Shown here piece by piece: positions 8,511 to 19,636 of a stretch of DNA of 64,000 bases. The position numbers and the translations under genes are program-made. This DNA is from Strigamia acuminata (Eukaryota > Arthropoda > Chilopoda > Geophilomorpha > Linotaeniidae). The notes under the pieces are model-generated. The model worked only from the letters and a program-made list of their open reading frames with translations, was not told where the DNA came from and did not search any database. The stretch covers positions 6,882,001 through 6,946,000 of the forward strand of contig OX442322.1 of NCBI GenBank assembly GCA_949358305.1. The letters run 5' to 3'. Each line of letters opens with the position of its first letter. The stretch's first letter is position 1.

Positions 8511-11500
8511 TGTCGTGCCCAGTGTCCAATTTGCTCACAATTATGGCATGGTGCATTTTCCGGGGTCAATTTTGTTTGGTTGGCCTTATTGCCATCGTCT
8601 GGGTTACCTGGAGTTGAAGTTTGTCCAGTTTTTTCGCCAATTTGCGAATTCTCCTTCTCCTTCTTTGAACTAAAGTCAACAGAATATGGTTTCGGAAGGA
8701 AGGACGTATTTCCTTTTGTCTGCGGCTGCAAACTTGTTTGCTGCGGTTGCCTCACCTGCATTGGAGGCTTATATTTCGTTATTGCTGGATTATTTTTTGT
8801 GAATAACACACTAGCAGCATCCATCAATTTGTCTACTTCTTCTTCTGTATATTCTGCCAGCATTATCTGGGTATCTCCAATTGACTCGCTGGGTTCACCT
8901 GGGTATTGTGTCCATTTGACATTTGGTCGCATTGGTATTCGTGGCTGTGGATATGGTGGATGTCCACTCTCTTGTTTTTTGGTGGAGGTTTCCTCTCGTA
9001 ACAGCGAGAATTGAGAACGCGGGCGCATCATTTTTGCACTAGCTCGAGTGTAGTCTGACTGGTGTCGCTGTCTTTCATCTCGTGCTCTCTGTTCTTCTAT
9101 CGGAATATCCGAAGCGTACCGGTCGTCAATGTACATCTGGTGGTTCCGTATAAATTGCGACAATTTTTCGAAGGAACTGGCCATTGGTGCATCTACCATT
9201 CGCAACACTTGCTCGGAAAAAGGTGTCAGGCCATTCCTGAATTTTCTATCTTTGTCAAAATCGCTGATGTGATATGGGAGTTGGGTAAACAAGTCTTCTG
9301 TACGTCTTAAATACGTGCGAATATCTTCTCCCAACGTCTGTTTGTGGTTATCCCAGTATTTTATCATCATAGCGTTGGATTCCCCATATTCCTTCATAAA
9401 AGCTTTTACAAATTCGTCCCAGTGTGTGAAGTTATTTTTTCGCAACCAATTTGTTGCACTTCCTACCAACATTTTCGGAATCAATTTTTTCAAAGTTACA
9501 TCCGGGTCCATTTCGTGACTTATGACTAGATGCATCACTTCATCCAGAAATTGGGTACCAGCCTGCCAACCTCCATCGAACATATCGGGAGTAATTCGAT
9601 CCCATTTGATTTGGTGAGATGAGGTATAATGGTGGGTCCAATTGCTCGAACAATATTTTCGAATTATTTTCCGCAACATCTCGTCCATTTCCTGAGATTT
9701 CGAGGGGATTTGAGACAATCGTGAATCGATCTGTCTTGAGATAATTTCTTCCAATTCCTCCGTGCTTCTTGGTAATGTACGTAGGTTAGTTGGTGGCGGA
9801 TTTCTATTATCTGACCGAGAATTCTCCCTTCCCCATCTATCATTGTGAGATCCGGATGAATTAGGCTCGTCTCGACGAAATTGATCAGAGTGAGAATATT
9901 TTCGATCGTATTCTTCTCCTCTTGGCGGAGGGCTTGAATGTGATCTTCTTTCGTCTCGATACGAGTCATCACGTCGTCCCTCTGAATAGTCACGGCGTCT
10001 GTGCGAATTATCACGTCGCTCCTGTGAGTTGTCACGACGTCCTTGCGATTCTCTTTGGGTATAACCTTCATACCAATAGGAGCCCCTTTGCTGTCGTGAT
10101 TCGTCTTGATAATCAAATTGTTGACGTGAATTATTTCTTTCCATCGACTCATTTCGATTAAAATTGTCCTGTCCTGTTGCTCCGTAATTACGTTGTTGAC
10201 GCGTTTCGTCGTTGAAACAAGCAGCACCTTGTTGGCAGGTTTCGTTTTGATAACGCAACGCATTTCGCAATTCTATCCCATATTGTGGTTGATTTTCGTT
10301 GGAAAATCGTACTTCAGTGTGCGGGCGAATTCCTTGTTGATTACACGACTCATTTCGTGGATTTACATTTTCAGGTTGCTGAGAATATCTGCCCTGTAGA
10401 TAGTCATTATAATCTCTAACTTTGGTGTAACTGACTTGTCCAGTTGCTTCATCCTGTCCAGTTGCAGCGTTTTGATTGCTACTTTTATCTTGTTCTGGAA
10501 CTTCTTGATCGTGTTGGAATTTTTGTTTTTCTTTTTCGCGACTTATTTCGCGTTGCCTATCCATTTGGTCCTGTTGTGCTTGTCTTGCCTTTTCTCTTTC
10601 ATTAGCTGCTGACAAGTGTTCAACGGCTTCTTCCAACGTATATTTGCGATGGTAACGAGGATCGTCCTCTTCCATCGGTTTTTCAGTATAAACATCAAAT
10701 GATTTTCCGTCATTTTTTGTAGAAGATACTCTGACATATTCAGTTTCCATCTTTTTGGGCTTATCCCAAATCTGCGGCTCTGCTGGATCTATTCCTGTCA
10801 CAGCACCTTGTTTTTTGCCTGGTGCAGCTGATTGATTTGTTAGATGCTGACGATTTCTTTGATCAATTACGTCTAATACGTTTGGATTTTTGGCTGGTGA
10901 AATTGAAGCACGTTTGGAATCTCTTTTTTCATCCATTTCACCTTTCCTTTTTAAAGAGTTCTTGGAGGATTCCGGGGATAAAGTCACTACTTCTGGTCGG
11001 CGAGGTGGAATGTTGCTCGGCACTTGATACTGACATTGCGCGAGATATTTTAGCTCTTCGTTTTCTTGGCGGACTCTTTCCGCGGCCTCTTGTGCCTCGA
11101 GAGCAGTTTGACGCAGGTAATGAATTTCCCTGCTTTCCGCCGACTCCATAGCCTTTTGCTTTGCCAACAATTCTTGTTTTTCAGTTTCCAAACGGACTTT
11201 TTCCGCTTCTATCTTTCGATTCTCTTCAAGAATTGCCTCACGCTCCGTTGCTGCTTGCGCTTTTCGCTGCGCTTGCAACTCCTTCTGTTCAGTTTCTTGA
11301 CGGAGTTTTTCTGCCGCAATTTTGTTTCGTCCTGACGCTTGTTGTTTGTAGGCTCGTACTAGCCGACCACGCTTCCTTGCTACGGCAATGACTTGCTCAA
11401 ATGTCATGTTAGAGAGGTCTATTTTGCTTGTTGGAGTTGAATCCACTGTGGCTGGCGTGTCGCCGTGCTGCGACGATGCTCCGGAGATACTTGATTTTCC

Positions 11501-11731
11501 AAGCAAATCTTGGGACTCCTCTCTCGTTTGTTTCAGCCAAAATTCTCCCTGTCGTTCAGGCGATACTTCCAGACGAAATTCCTTGCTCGTCATGGCCTGG
11601 GTGTCTTCAGCGTGGTCCGACTCGGACGATGATGAAGGATGCACATTGGCCGCTCCTGCGGATTTCCCGCCTCGTGTGCGAGGTCCGCGGCCGTTTCCCC
11701 GTCCTCTCCTCGAATCTTGTGGCTGAGACAT
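8405..11731 (-). CDS. gag: Gyp1 gag polyprotein
   Basis: A 1108-residue Gag, long for the family. It starts at ATG 11731 with a Gly/Arg-rich segment. Residues about 127-230 form a charged coiled coil rich in Glu, Lys, Gln and Ala. About 557-597 contain a run of RRDNS-like repeats with a 24-base DNA period. A capsid-like helical domain of the Retrotrans_gag type (for example the segment around WLRKNNFTHWDEF) spans roughly 697-860, and a single CCHC zinc knuckle CHNCEQIGHWARQC lies near 1062-1075. The stop at 8405-8407 sits in the loop of the predicted frameshift hairpin. Gag should form the virus-like particle and bind element RNA. The coiled coil and Arg-rich repeats are unusual additions before the capsid region. 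Confidence 0.9.
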   Translation of the reverse strand: MSQPQDSRRGRGNGRGPRTRGGKSAGAANVHPSSSSESDHAEDTQAMTSKEFRLEVSPERQGEFWLKQTREESQDLLGKSSISGASSQHGDTPATVDSTPTSKIDLSNMTFEQVIAVARKRGRLVRAYKQQASGRNKIAAEKLRQETEQKELQAQRKAQAATEREAILEENRKIEAEKVRLETEKQELLAKQKAMESAESREIHYLRQTALEAQEAAERVRQENEELKYLAQCQYQVPSNIPPRRPEVVTLSPESSKNSLKRKGEMDEKRDSKRASISPAKNPNVLDVIDQRNRQHLTNQSAAPGKKQGAVTGIDPAEPQIWDKPKKMETEYVRVSSTKNDGKSFDVYTEKPMEEDDPRYHRKYTLEEAVEHLSAANEREKARQAQQDQMDRQREISREKEKQKFQHDQEVPEQDKSSNQNAATGQDEATGQVSYTKVRDYNDYLQGRYSQQPENVNPRNESCNQQGIRPHTEVRFSNENQPQYGIELRNALRYQNETCQQGAACFNDETRQQRNYGATGQDNFNRNESMERNNSRQQFDYQDESRQQRGSYWYEGYTQRESQGRRDNSQERRDNSHRRRDYSEGRRDDSYRDERRSHSSPPPRGEEYDRKYSHSDQFRRDEPNSSGSHNDRWGRENSRSDNRNPPPTNLRTLPRSTEELEEIISRQIDSRLSQIPSKSQEMDEMLRKIIRKYCSSNWTHHYTSSHQIKWDRITPDMFDGGWQAGTQFLDEVMHLVISHEMDPDVTLKKLIPKMLVGSATNWLRKNNFTHWDEFVKAFMKEYGESNAMMIKYWDNHKQTLGEDIRTYLRRTEDLFTQLPYHISDFDKDRKFRNGLTPFSEQVLRMVDAPMASSFEKLSQFIRNHQMYIDDRYASDIPIEEQRARDERQRHQSDYTRASAKMMRPRSQFSLLREETSTKKQESGHPPYPQPRIPMRPNVKWTQYPGEPSESIGDTQIMLAEYTEEEVDKLMDAASVLFTKNNPAITKYKPPMQVRQPQQTSLQPQTKGNTSFLPKPYSVDFSSKKEKENSQIGEKTGQTSTPGNPDDGNKANQTKLTPENAPCHNCEQIGHWARQCPHPKRLMSAEEMEQLVNSLSESITKNLNARAQE

Positions 11732-11833
11732 CTTGTTTTAGTCACAGAAAAGAAGAAAGAAACAGAACACACTATCACAAAATAACTTTTTTGTCACACA
11801 AAATTGGTCCCTCAACTGAATATAAGTTGTTAA

Positions 11834-11854
11834 GGTTCAAATAACGGGCCCCCA
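11834..11854 (-). other. Gyp1 primer-binding site
   Basis: Two bases inside the LTR end the minus strand reads TGGGGGCCCGTTATTTGAACC. It begins with the TGG expected opposite a tRNA CCA end and resembles the tRNA-Pro type site (TGGGGGCTCGT...) over the first 11 bases, with one mismatch. The rest does not fit a standard tRNA-Pro, so the primer identity is tentative. Confidence 0.5.
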
Positions 11855-11856
11855 AG

Positions 11857-12822
11857 TGTAATGAGCTCAAATTACGGCTAGGATTTATAACAATAAAACT
11901 AAGCTCATTGATGCCGTGCCAGGACTTATACAAATACTTCTCAAATAACTCAATTTTAACTCAAACTTCAAGTTAAACACTAGGAGAAATAATGACTCAA
12001 TTATTTCTCAGTAAAAAGGATGATTTATTCAAACTTAGAATAAATACTAAATCAAATACAATGTTATTAATAAAAGATATTATTTTGTGATAAAATGATA
12101 GATTAAATGACTGAAGAAATAATTTACTAAAAGAAAAGTAATCAGAAACAATGGAAAATGATAAAGAATACAATCGATTCGACGACTCCACTTCTCGGGA
12201 ACGCCGAACGCTTGGATTCGCTTCACTCGACGCTCGGCTCGGCCTCGGCGTTTCTTCAACACGGACTCAATTCCGTTCCGACTACTTTCTCCTGACTCGT
12301 TCGGGCTCAATCCCGCTCTCTTCGTCCTCTCCAAGTCGCAACGTCGTCGTCGCGGCGTCGTTGTGGCTGATTCCGCTCAACAATCCCACACGGTCGCACT
12401 CACTTCGCTTCGTCGCGAGTGAGGAAACCTCAGTCCAACAATGGTTGCTGGCCAAGATTAGAAATCCCTCCAAACAATACTTGTTTGGCAAGATGAAGTT
12501 CCCACTGTCACTAACTGAGGTAACAGCAAGAAATATCTCACAAATTGCTCTGGCAATCTGTAAAAATGAGTCCAAATACTCAGACAATCTTTCACCAAAT
12601 CTTCTTGTAGAAATGTGTTTCTCAGGTTGGATTTTGGTGACTGGTTGCTCTCAAAGTAAGTTTTAAACTGAGGAGTTTTTCTCCTCACAGGAAGTGTTTC
12701 CTGCTTCAGGAGGTTGCGGGCTGGTTTCCCTGGCGACCACCCACAATTCCTCCCACCCTGCCTAGCTTCCTTTGTCTAGACAGGAAATCTAAAAAAATAT
12801 AAAATAAAATAAAACAATCTCA
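11857..12822 (-). repeat. Gyp1 5' LTR (right edge estimated)
   Basis: The left edge begins TGTAATGAGC two bases from the primer-binding site. The region is AT-rich with a GC-rich island around 12175-12420. The right edge is placed at an AATCTCA near 12822, shortly before the Copia relic starts; a few bases either way are possible because the partner LTR is outside the window. ORFs of 60-171 codons inside it on both strands look fortuitous. Confidence 0.6.
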
Positions 12823-12834
12823 AATTTAATATTT

Positions 12835-13155
12835 TATTTTGGGCTCATTCCCGATACTTCATTAGTGACCACTAGGGTCACTACAACAGGTTGAATTGTC
12901 GGTGGAGTGGCCGTCGAAACCGTTGTCGAACTGATAGGGGCCGAACACAAACTGTCCAAATAATATAAGCCACCACGTTCTTTAGCACGGATGATCGGCA
13001 TACGATAGTCCGATTCGTAGACGTTGACCTCTCCGTTGAAAATATGGATGTGGTGACGCGTTTTATCGATTTTCGACACCGAAATCAAATTTGCTTCGAA
13101 ATTCGGTGCGTACAAAACATTCGTTAAATCGAGAACGCAATCCGCATCATCAACT
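12835..13155 (-). pseudogene. Copia relic A, 3' part (protease-integrase linker)
   Basis: The minus strand encodes a Copia Gag-Pol segment (YAPNFEANLISVSKIDKTRH and following) closely similar to the same region of Cop2a. It is the continuation of the piece at 19637-20011: removing Cop1 and one copy of its CAACT target duplication brings the two together between the protease and the linker. The piece stops near 12840, where Gyp1 begins. Confidence 0.8.
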
Positions 13156-13962
13156 TGTTAGCATTTTGTAAATAAAGAGTTGTTCATTAGATGAAATGTC
13201 GTGCATAAACAATGTGAAAAATAACCATTGTTATGTCTAATTGTCATATCTTATGTGCAGTGTGAAAATAGTTTAATTTGCTGTTGATATGATTAAAGAA
13301 AGCTTTTGTTTATTTTTGATCTTATAGCTTGTGCAATTGTTGTATTTATTTTTAAGCCCCATATAAATGTAATAATTTATTTGATTCAAATGACAATTGC
13401 CTTTTATGTATATAAAATTAATGTTTTTGAATTTGTAAGATCAATCACAATCATTTAGATATGTGTGTGATTGATCCATGCTTTTTGTATTGTAAAAGCA
13501 TTATTTATGATGCAGACTGTTATGATTTATCCTGTATTTATACATAATACCTGTAACCTATGCTTTGAGATTATATTCTGTATCTGGTTTTGAGAGGGCA
13601 AAAATGGCTGCCTCCAGTCCTGTATCAAGCTGCAAATAAATGGCTTTACTTTTCCATTTTTACCAGGTGCCAGTAAGTTGAATTTGTCATAATTAACTTT
13701 ATATATTGGCATTATAAGCACAGCAGTGCGGCCACAGCTTTAGCCAGCAAATTTGGGACGTTTTGTGCATTTTCGGAACATTTCTGTTCGCACGGCAAAT
13801 CGCGTACTTTTCATGCCCAGGACGAGGCCCCGGCTCCCGCCGACGTTGACGCGAATTCCCGGCCAAAACGAAATTTCGGAATTTTGTGATTTTTATCAGA
13901 ATTTTGAGTTGGGCACCGCTTCCACTGTCCAACACCGGGTCAGCAGCCACCACTGGTCATCA
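13156..13962 (+). repeat. Cop1 5' LTR, 807 bp
   Basis: Matches 18825-19631 base for base except about four substitutions near its 3' end (around 13860 and 13904-13918). Begins TGTTAGCATTTTG and ends GGTCATCA. AT-rich first half with AATAAA-like motifs. Confidence 0.95.
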
Positions 13963-13964
13963 AT

Positions 13965-13983
13965 TGGTAGCAGAGGATGGTTT
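13965..13983 (+). other. Cop1 primer-binding site (initiator tRNA-Met)
   Basis: TGGTAGCAGAGGATGGTTT is exactly complementary to the 3' end of animal initiator tRNA-Met including CCA. It lies two bases after the LTR and inside the loop of a perfect 12-bp inverted repeat (13938-13949 and 13983-13994). Confidence 0.9.
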
Positions 13984-14108
13984 GGCTGCTGACCACAGCT
14001 GGAAAATTGCCCAATGACCATTTTGGGCAATAAAAGGTAAAAATTTTGATTTTTACAATTTTTGGAACTTTTTCTACCGTGTTCTTATTAAATTTGCAGA
14101 ATTCCACC

Positions 14109-17100
14109 ATGGCTGAGAAGGATATCACCAAGTCAGCGTCTGCAGGGATCACCAAGCTGGATAAAGTTAATTATATCCAGTGGGCCATAGATGTTCAGCT
14201 CTTATTAGAAGAAAAAGGACTTTGGCCATTTGCCACTGGAAAGCAGGAAGCACCTGATGCAGCGACAGCCAGCCAGGATACGAAGGACCGCTTTGAAAGG
14301 AATAAAGCAAAGTCTCGTGCAATTATTCTGCAATGTATTGTACCAAGGTTGCAGCCAGCGGCGATGAAATTCAAGACAACCAAGGAGGTTTGGGACCATC
14401 TTAAGGCTTTATTTGAACCCAGCTCCTTAGCCCGTGAAGCGGTATTAATCGAGAATTTTTATTTAATGCGCTGCTTGGATAATGAGGAGGTTGACGCGTT
14501 TATTTCACGTGTTGAGAAAGCTGCCGACGATTTGACAGCTGCAGGGGACCACTTGAAGCCACAGGACAGTAATAAAGCATATTTATTGATAAATCGCATT
14601 GGTAAAGATTTTGAGCACCAGGTTCAAGCAATTTATCAGTGGTCCAAAGCAGATTTTACCTTCAATAAAGTTTCTAAATCGTTGTTGGCTGAAGCAAATC
14701 GTCGTCGCTTGTCTGCAGAAAGTGACAAAGCCATGGAGACAACTGTCGCATATTACATGAATCAACAAGGTAAAAGTGATGCAAGTTCAAGTAAGACCAA
14801 CCAGACCAAATCAAACTCCGAGTCCCTGATTTGCTACAACTGCGGATTACCAGGCCATTACACACGTGACTGTACGGCGCCCAAAATTTCAAAGGGCGAT
14901 CAAAAATCCAGAGGTCGCGGACGGGGACGTGGTCGTGGTAAGAAAGGTGGGCATGTTCAAAAGGCGCAACCAGAGAGCCATTCAGGGAAAGCGGCATGGT
15001 TTGCAAATGTCATAGGTTCACCTTTAGTCTGCAGTGCAACGGTCGAAAATCAAGTGAGTGATTGGTATTTGGACTCATGTACGTCACATCATGTATGCGG
15101 TAATCGTGACTTATTTTATGACTTCACCGAATTAACCCCGATGCGTTTGGAACTCGGTGAAGGATCATCGAGCATTACCGGACGAGGTATCATTGAGTTA
15201 TCGGTGAAAGTGGATGGAATTGTGAATGACATTACGTTGAATAATGTGTATTATGTCAAAGGTTTCAAACGAAATTTAATTTCTATTGGTAAGATTGATT
15301 GTTCAAAGTGTCACATTGATATTTTTAATAATATTATGCGTATTTACCAAAATGATTCAAAGGTTTGTCTGATGTTAGGAAAACTCGACGGTGGTTTATA
15401 CCGAGTTGTTGGTCCAGTGAAGTGCAAGTCGGCTGACAAGCCATGTTTAAATGTTTCGCACAGAGATACACTGACCAACACATCAAGCAAGCCGGAGAGT
15501 CATAGTGTTAGTGTAAATGTGTGGCATCAAAGATATGCACACATGTATACTAAAGGTTTAAACTATTTGACAAATAACAATGATGTAAAAGGTATTAACT
15601 TTAACGATCATGTGCATAAGGGTTTGTGTGAGAATTGCGAAATCTCAAAGTCTACGAGAGCTAGTTTCCGATCAGAAAGTAGAGTATTGACTACTAATCC
15701 ATTAGAATTATTACACATGGATTTGTGGGGGCCTTGTCAAATTCCATCATTGGGAGGAGCAAAGTATTTGCTTTGCATTATTGACGACAGTACTCGCTAT
15801 TCTTGGATTTTTCCCCTGAAAACTAAAGAAAAGGTTTTTGAGACATACAAGAATTTCCATATGCGCGTAGAACGTTTGAGTGGTTCCAAAATCAAATCTA
15901 TCCGTACTGATAGAGGGGGCGAGTTTGTTTCCAGGGAATTTGAGAATTTTCTAACAAATTTAGGCGTCACCTTTCAGAGGACTAACAGCTTCAGTGCCGA
16001 GATGAACGGGGTAGCCGAAAGTGTAAATAGGACAGTTTTAAACAGTGTTAGGGCTATATTTCTGAGTTCAAGACTGCCCAAATCTTTATGGGCAGAACTA
16101 GCAATGACTGTCATTTATTTGAAGAACAGGTATCCCCATGCACGTCTAAACAATCAAATTCCATACGTGCTTTGGCGGAAACGCCCCTTGTCGGTAACAC
16201 ATTTGCGGGTACCGGGGGCACTTGCTTATGTGCATATCCCTAAAGCACACAGGAAGACCAAACTTGAACCAAGGGCCTGGAAAGGAGTTATTGTGGGCTA
16301 TGCGATGGGAACCCGGGGGTACAGGATATGGGATCCAATTTCAGACGATGTTTATGAAAATAAACATCTTAAGATAGATGAGTCAAAAGTCTACAAAGAT
16401 GTGGTGAAGACACACGTCGGTGACAGCCCTTTTGACATATCTGATGGCAATGATTCCTTTTACAATCCAATTGACTCCAGTGATGAGAGCGATGATGATG
16501 AACCGTCACAACCCCCAAAGACCATACCCAAACCTACGGTTGCGCCGCTTGCGCTGCCTGCTCCACCTGCTCCCCCTGTAATTCATCCCTTTGTTACAAC
16601 GCATAAACAAGTCCCTGTTGCTACAACGCCGTTGAGACCCACCAGGGTAGCGTTTAGAACTCCCATTCCGAATAAACCTGGGTGGGAAAGGGAAGAGGTG
16701 CAGCGTCAGTCTGGGACAACAAAAGGACAATGGGACATATATTTTTATCCGCCAGGCCAGCGAACTCCACTCCGGAGTAGACCCGAGATCAAAGAATATT
16801 GTGAGAAGAAATTAAAGGTCCCATACAATGCCAACGAGTATGATTGGAAGCTAACTCAACGTCCAATAGAGACGATTGTACAGGAAACATCTTTTAATGA
16901 TCCTGTCGGGCAAGCAGAACCGGAGCCTACACCAGTGAACGATAGCGATCCTGAATTCTATACCGTGAGAGTATATTGTGCTGAGGTTATAGAACCAAAC
17001 ACTTTCGAGGAAGCAATTGCATCGCCCCAAAAGGATGAGTGGACTGCAGCTATGCAAGAAGAGTTGGATACTCTCGAAGAGTTGGAAGTGTTTGAAGTCA

Positions 17101-18530
17101 AACCTCGTCCCAACCACTCACATATCGTGGGTAATAAATGGATATTTACGGTAAAGTATAACGATTTGGGGGAACTTGTTCGCTATCGTGCATGACTGGT
17201 GGCACAGGGTTTTAGACAGATTTACGATGTTGACTACAAGGAGGTATTTAGCCCAGTAGTTAATTTTGTTCTAATTAGATTGTTTTTCTGTCTACTGGTG
17301 GTTCTGCGCGGTTGGACCGATGTTCATTTGGATGTCAAGTGCGCCTACCTTTATGGTAAACTTGACTATCCAATTCATATGGAACTGCCCAAGGGTGTGA
17401 AAACCCGACATCCAAATGGAGTTTGGTATTTGATAAAATCACTATATGGTTTGAAACAATCGGGCAGAATGTGGTATCAAGCTTTAGATGAAGCACTGAA
17501 CAAAATTGGTTTTGATAAGGTTAAAGGTTGCAATTGTGTTTATGCATATGGTAAACAGGCTATACTATTAGTCTATGTTGATGATATGGTTCTATTTGCT
17601 GAAACTGAAAAGGTCAGAGATATGTTAATAAAAGCTTTGAAGGGGCATTTTAATATTGTTAACTTAGGCCGGGTTTCGAAACTGCTAGGGGTTCAGTTTA
17701 ATAGAGGCCATAATAAACTACAACTGCACCAAACCAATTTCATAGACAAATTAGCTAAAGCGTATGCCGTTGTCCCAAACAACTTGATTAAAGTGCCGAT
17801 AACGGTTGGTACCACATTATTGGAATGTAAGGATTGCGAATTGGACAATGAATTTCCTTACAGAAACCTTGTGGGTAGTTCCATGTTTTTGGCATCGCGC
17901 ACCCGTTCAGACATCATGTATTCTGTTATTTTTATGTCGCAGTTCAACACGCGCCATTCACTAAAACATGTAAAATCACTAATGCAAATACTGCAATACG
18001 TAGTTAACACAAAGGAATATTGCATTGACTTAAGCAATTGCAAAAGTGAGGAGTTGTACTCTTATAGTGATGCATCTTGGGCGACGGATTTGGTTGGATG
18101 CAAAAGTTTTGGTGGATATATCATGAGTCTGGGCGGAGGCGTTATTGGATGGGGTTGCAAAAAGCAATCAGTTGTTACTTGCAGCTCTATGGAGTCGGAA
18201 TATATAGCGTTATTTCATGCAGTACGAGAAGCATACTGGGTGGGAACTTTGTTTGAGAACTGTCTTTTATTTGACAGAGTTAATACGCCCATTATATATT
18301 CAGATTCCTTGTCATCAATCCAATTCGCCACAAATGATATAGAAAATACGAAGACAAAACACATTCGTATTAGATACTTTTTCCTTCGCGACTGGTTTGA
18401 GAAGGGCTATTTCAAATTGTCCAAAGTCCCAGGCCAGTGGAATGTGGCTGATATTTTCACTAAGTGGATATCTGGTGAAAAGATCAAGTCATTATGTGGA
18501 AAGGTATTTAGTGTGTTAACCCGAAAGTGA
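14109..18530 (+). CDS. gag-pol: Cop1 gag-pol polyprotein with one in-frame stop
   Basis: I choose ATG 14109 because of its strong context (CCACCATGG); an in-frame ATG at 14046 is less likely. One frame of 1473 codons runs to 18530, broken by TGA at 17193-17195 inside the conserved RT motif ARLVAQG, where an Arg CGA would be expected. Gag has the knuckle CYNCGLPGHYTRDC near residue 241. Protease near 318 reads LDSCTSHH, lacking the Gly of the usual DSG. Integrase has its zinc domain near 471-512 and catalytic D, D, E near 537, 600 and 636. RT has YVDDMVLF near 1156, followed by RNase H (YSDASWA). Integrase before RT places it in Ty1/Copia. The stop and protease defect suggest a dead copy. Confidence 0.93.
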
Positions 18531-18824
18531 CTGTTTAATGCGGGCCATGGCACTGTGTCATGGCATGGATTTGGTATGCAGGAGCCTGTGTGTCTGGCCA
18601 TGCTGCAGAATCCATACAGGTCGCGATCGGGTTCATGTGTCATCTGACCATGTGGCGGAATCCGTACTCGGATCACGGTCAGGCACATGTACTTGGGCCA
18701 TGCTGCAGTATCTGTATGGATCGCGGCCGGGCACAGGTAACCTTGTGAAGCGTTGGTACCTGCCGTGACACGGTGCCAGTTTGTTGTTATCAACTGATGG
18801 ACAACTTTGATTTAAGGGGGCGCT
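18531..18824 (+). repeat. Cop1 3' untranslated region with 50-bp minisatellite and purine tract
   Basis: Three consecutive 50-base units start at 18596, 18646 and 18696, each opening RRCCATG and carrying the same internal order of motifs; a more diverged unit may precede them from 18543. The purine tract AAGGGGG (18814-18820) lies four bases before the 3' LTR. Confidence 0.75.
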
Positions 18825-19631
18825 TGTTAGCATTTTGTAAATAAAGAGTTGTTCATTAGATGAAATGTCGTGCATAAACAATGTGAAAAATAACCATTGT
18901 TATGTCTAATTGTCATATCTTATGTGCAGTGTGAAAATAGTTTAATTTGCTGTTGATATGATTAAAGAAAGCTTTTGTTTATTTTTGATCTTATAGCTTG
19001 TGCAATTGTTGTATTTATTTTTAAGCCCCATATAAATGTAATAATTTATTTGATTCAAATGACAATTGCCTTTTATGTATATAAAATTAATGTTTTTGAA
19101 TTTGTAAGATCAATCACAATCATTTAGATATGTGTGTGATTGATCCATGCTTTTTGTATTGTAAAAGCATTATTTATGATGCAGACTGTTATGATTTATC
19201 CTGTATTTATACATAATACCTGTAACCTATGCTTTGAGATTATATTCTGTATCTGGTTTTGAGAGGGCAAAAATGGCTGCCTCCAGTCCTGTATCAAGCT
19301 GCAAATAAATGGCTTTACTTTTCCATTTTTACCAGGTGCCAGTAAGTTGAATTTGTCATAATTAACTTTATATATTGGCATTATAAGCACAGCAGTGCGG
19401 CCACAGCTTTAGCCAGCAAATTTGGGACGTTTTGTGCATTTTCGGAACATTTCTGTTCGCACGGCAAATCGCGTACTTTTCATGCCCAGGACGAGGCCCC
19501 GGCTCCCGCCGACGTTGACGCGAATTCTCGGCCAAAACGAAATTTCGGAATTTTGTGATTTTTATCAGAATTTCCAGTTGGGCACTGCTTCCACTGTCCA
19601 ACACCGGGTCAGCAGCCACCACTGGTCATCA
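18825..19631 (+). repeat. Cop1 3' LTR, 807 bp
   Basis: Same length and termini as the 5' LTR. Followed directly by the second CAACT copy of the target duplication. Confidence 0.95.
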
Positions 19632-19636
19632 CAACT

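Larger units (their letters stand above)
1..12822 (-). mobile_element. Gyp1: Ty3/gypsy LTR retrotransposon with third ORF, left end outside window
   Basis: On the minus strand the order is 5' LTR (about 12822 to 11857), primer-binding site, gag (11731-8405), pol (to 3249) and a third ORF (2502 to beyond base 1). The 3' LTR is not in the window: nothing in 2503-3248 resembles the right-hand LTR, so the third ORF lies inside the element. Protease, RT, RNase H and integrase follow in the Ty3/gypsy order (integrase after RNase H). All three reading frames are uninterrupted, so this copy may be intact. The right LTR edge is estimated, because the second LTR is not visible for comparison. The element seems to have landed in a Copia relic that resumes at 12835. 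Confidence 0.85.
13156..19631 (+). mobile_element. Cop1: near-complete Copia LTR retrotransposon
   Basis: Two 807-bp LTRs (13156-13962 and 18825-19631), both TGTTAG...CATCA, flank an initiator-Met primer site, one long gag-pol frame and a purine tract. The 5-bp target duplication CAACT is present at 13151-13155 and 19632-19636. Reading the LTRs against each other I found four substitutions (about 0.5 percent), so insertion was recent. Coding capacity is broken by one in-frame TGA, and the protease motif has lost a Gly. The element sits in Copia relic A in opposite orientation. Confidence 0.95.

Noticed and set aside
9664-10263. 199-codon minus-strand ORF overlapping Gyp1 gag
   Set aside because: Frame shadow of the repeat-rich gag region; no independent signal.
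12151-12666. 171-codon plus-strand ORF in the Gyp1 LTR
   Set aside because: Lies antisense within the LTR, no domain, no start context of note.
17193-17195. Programmed stop readthrough in Cop1
   Set aside because: The stop falls inside a conserved RT motif, not between domains, so a CGA to TGA mutation is simpler.
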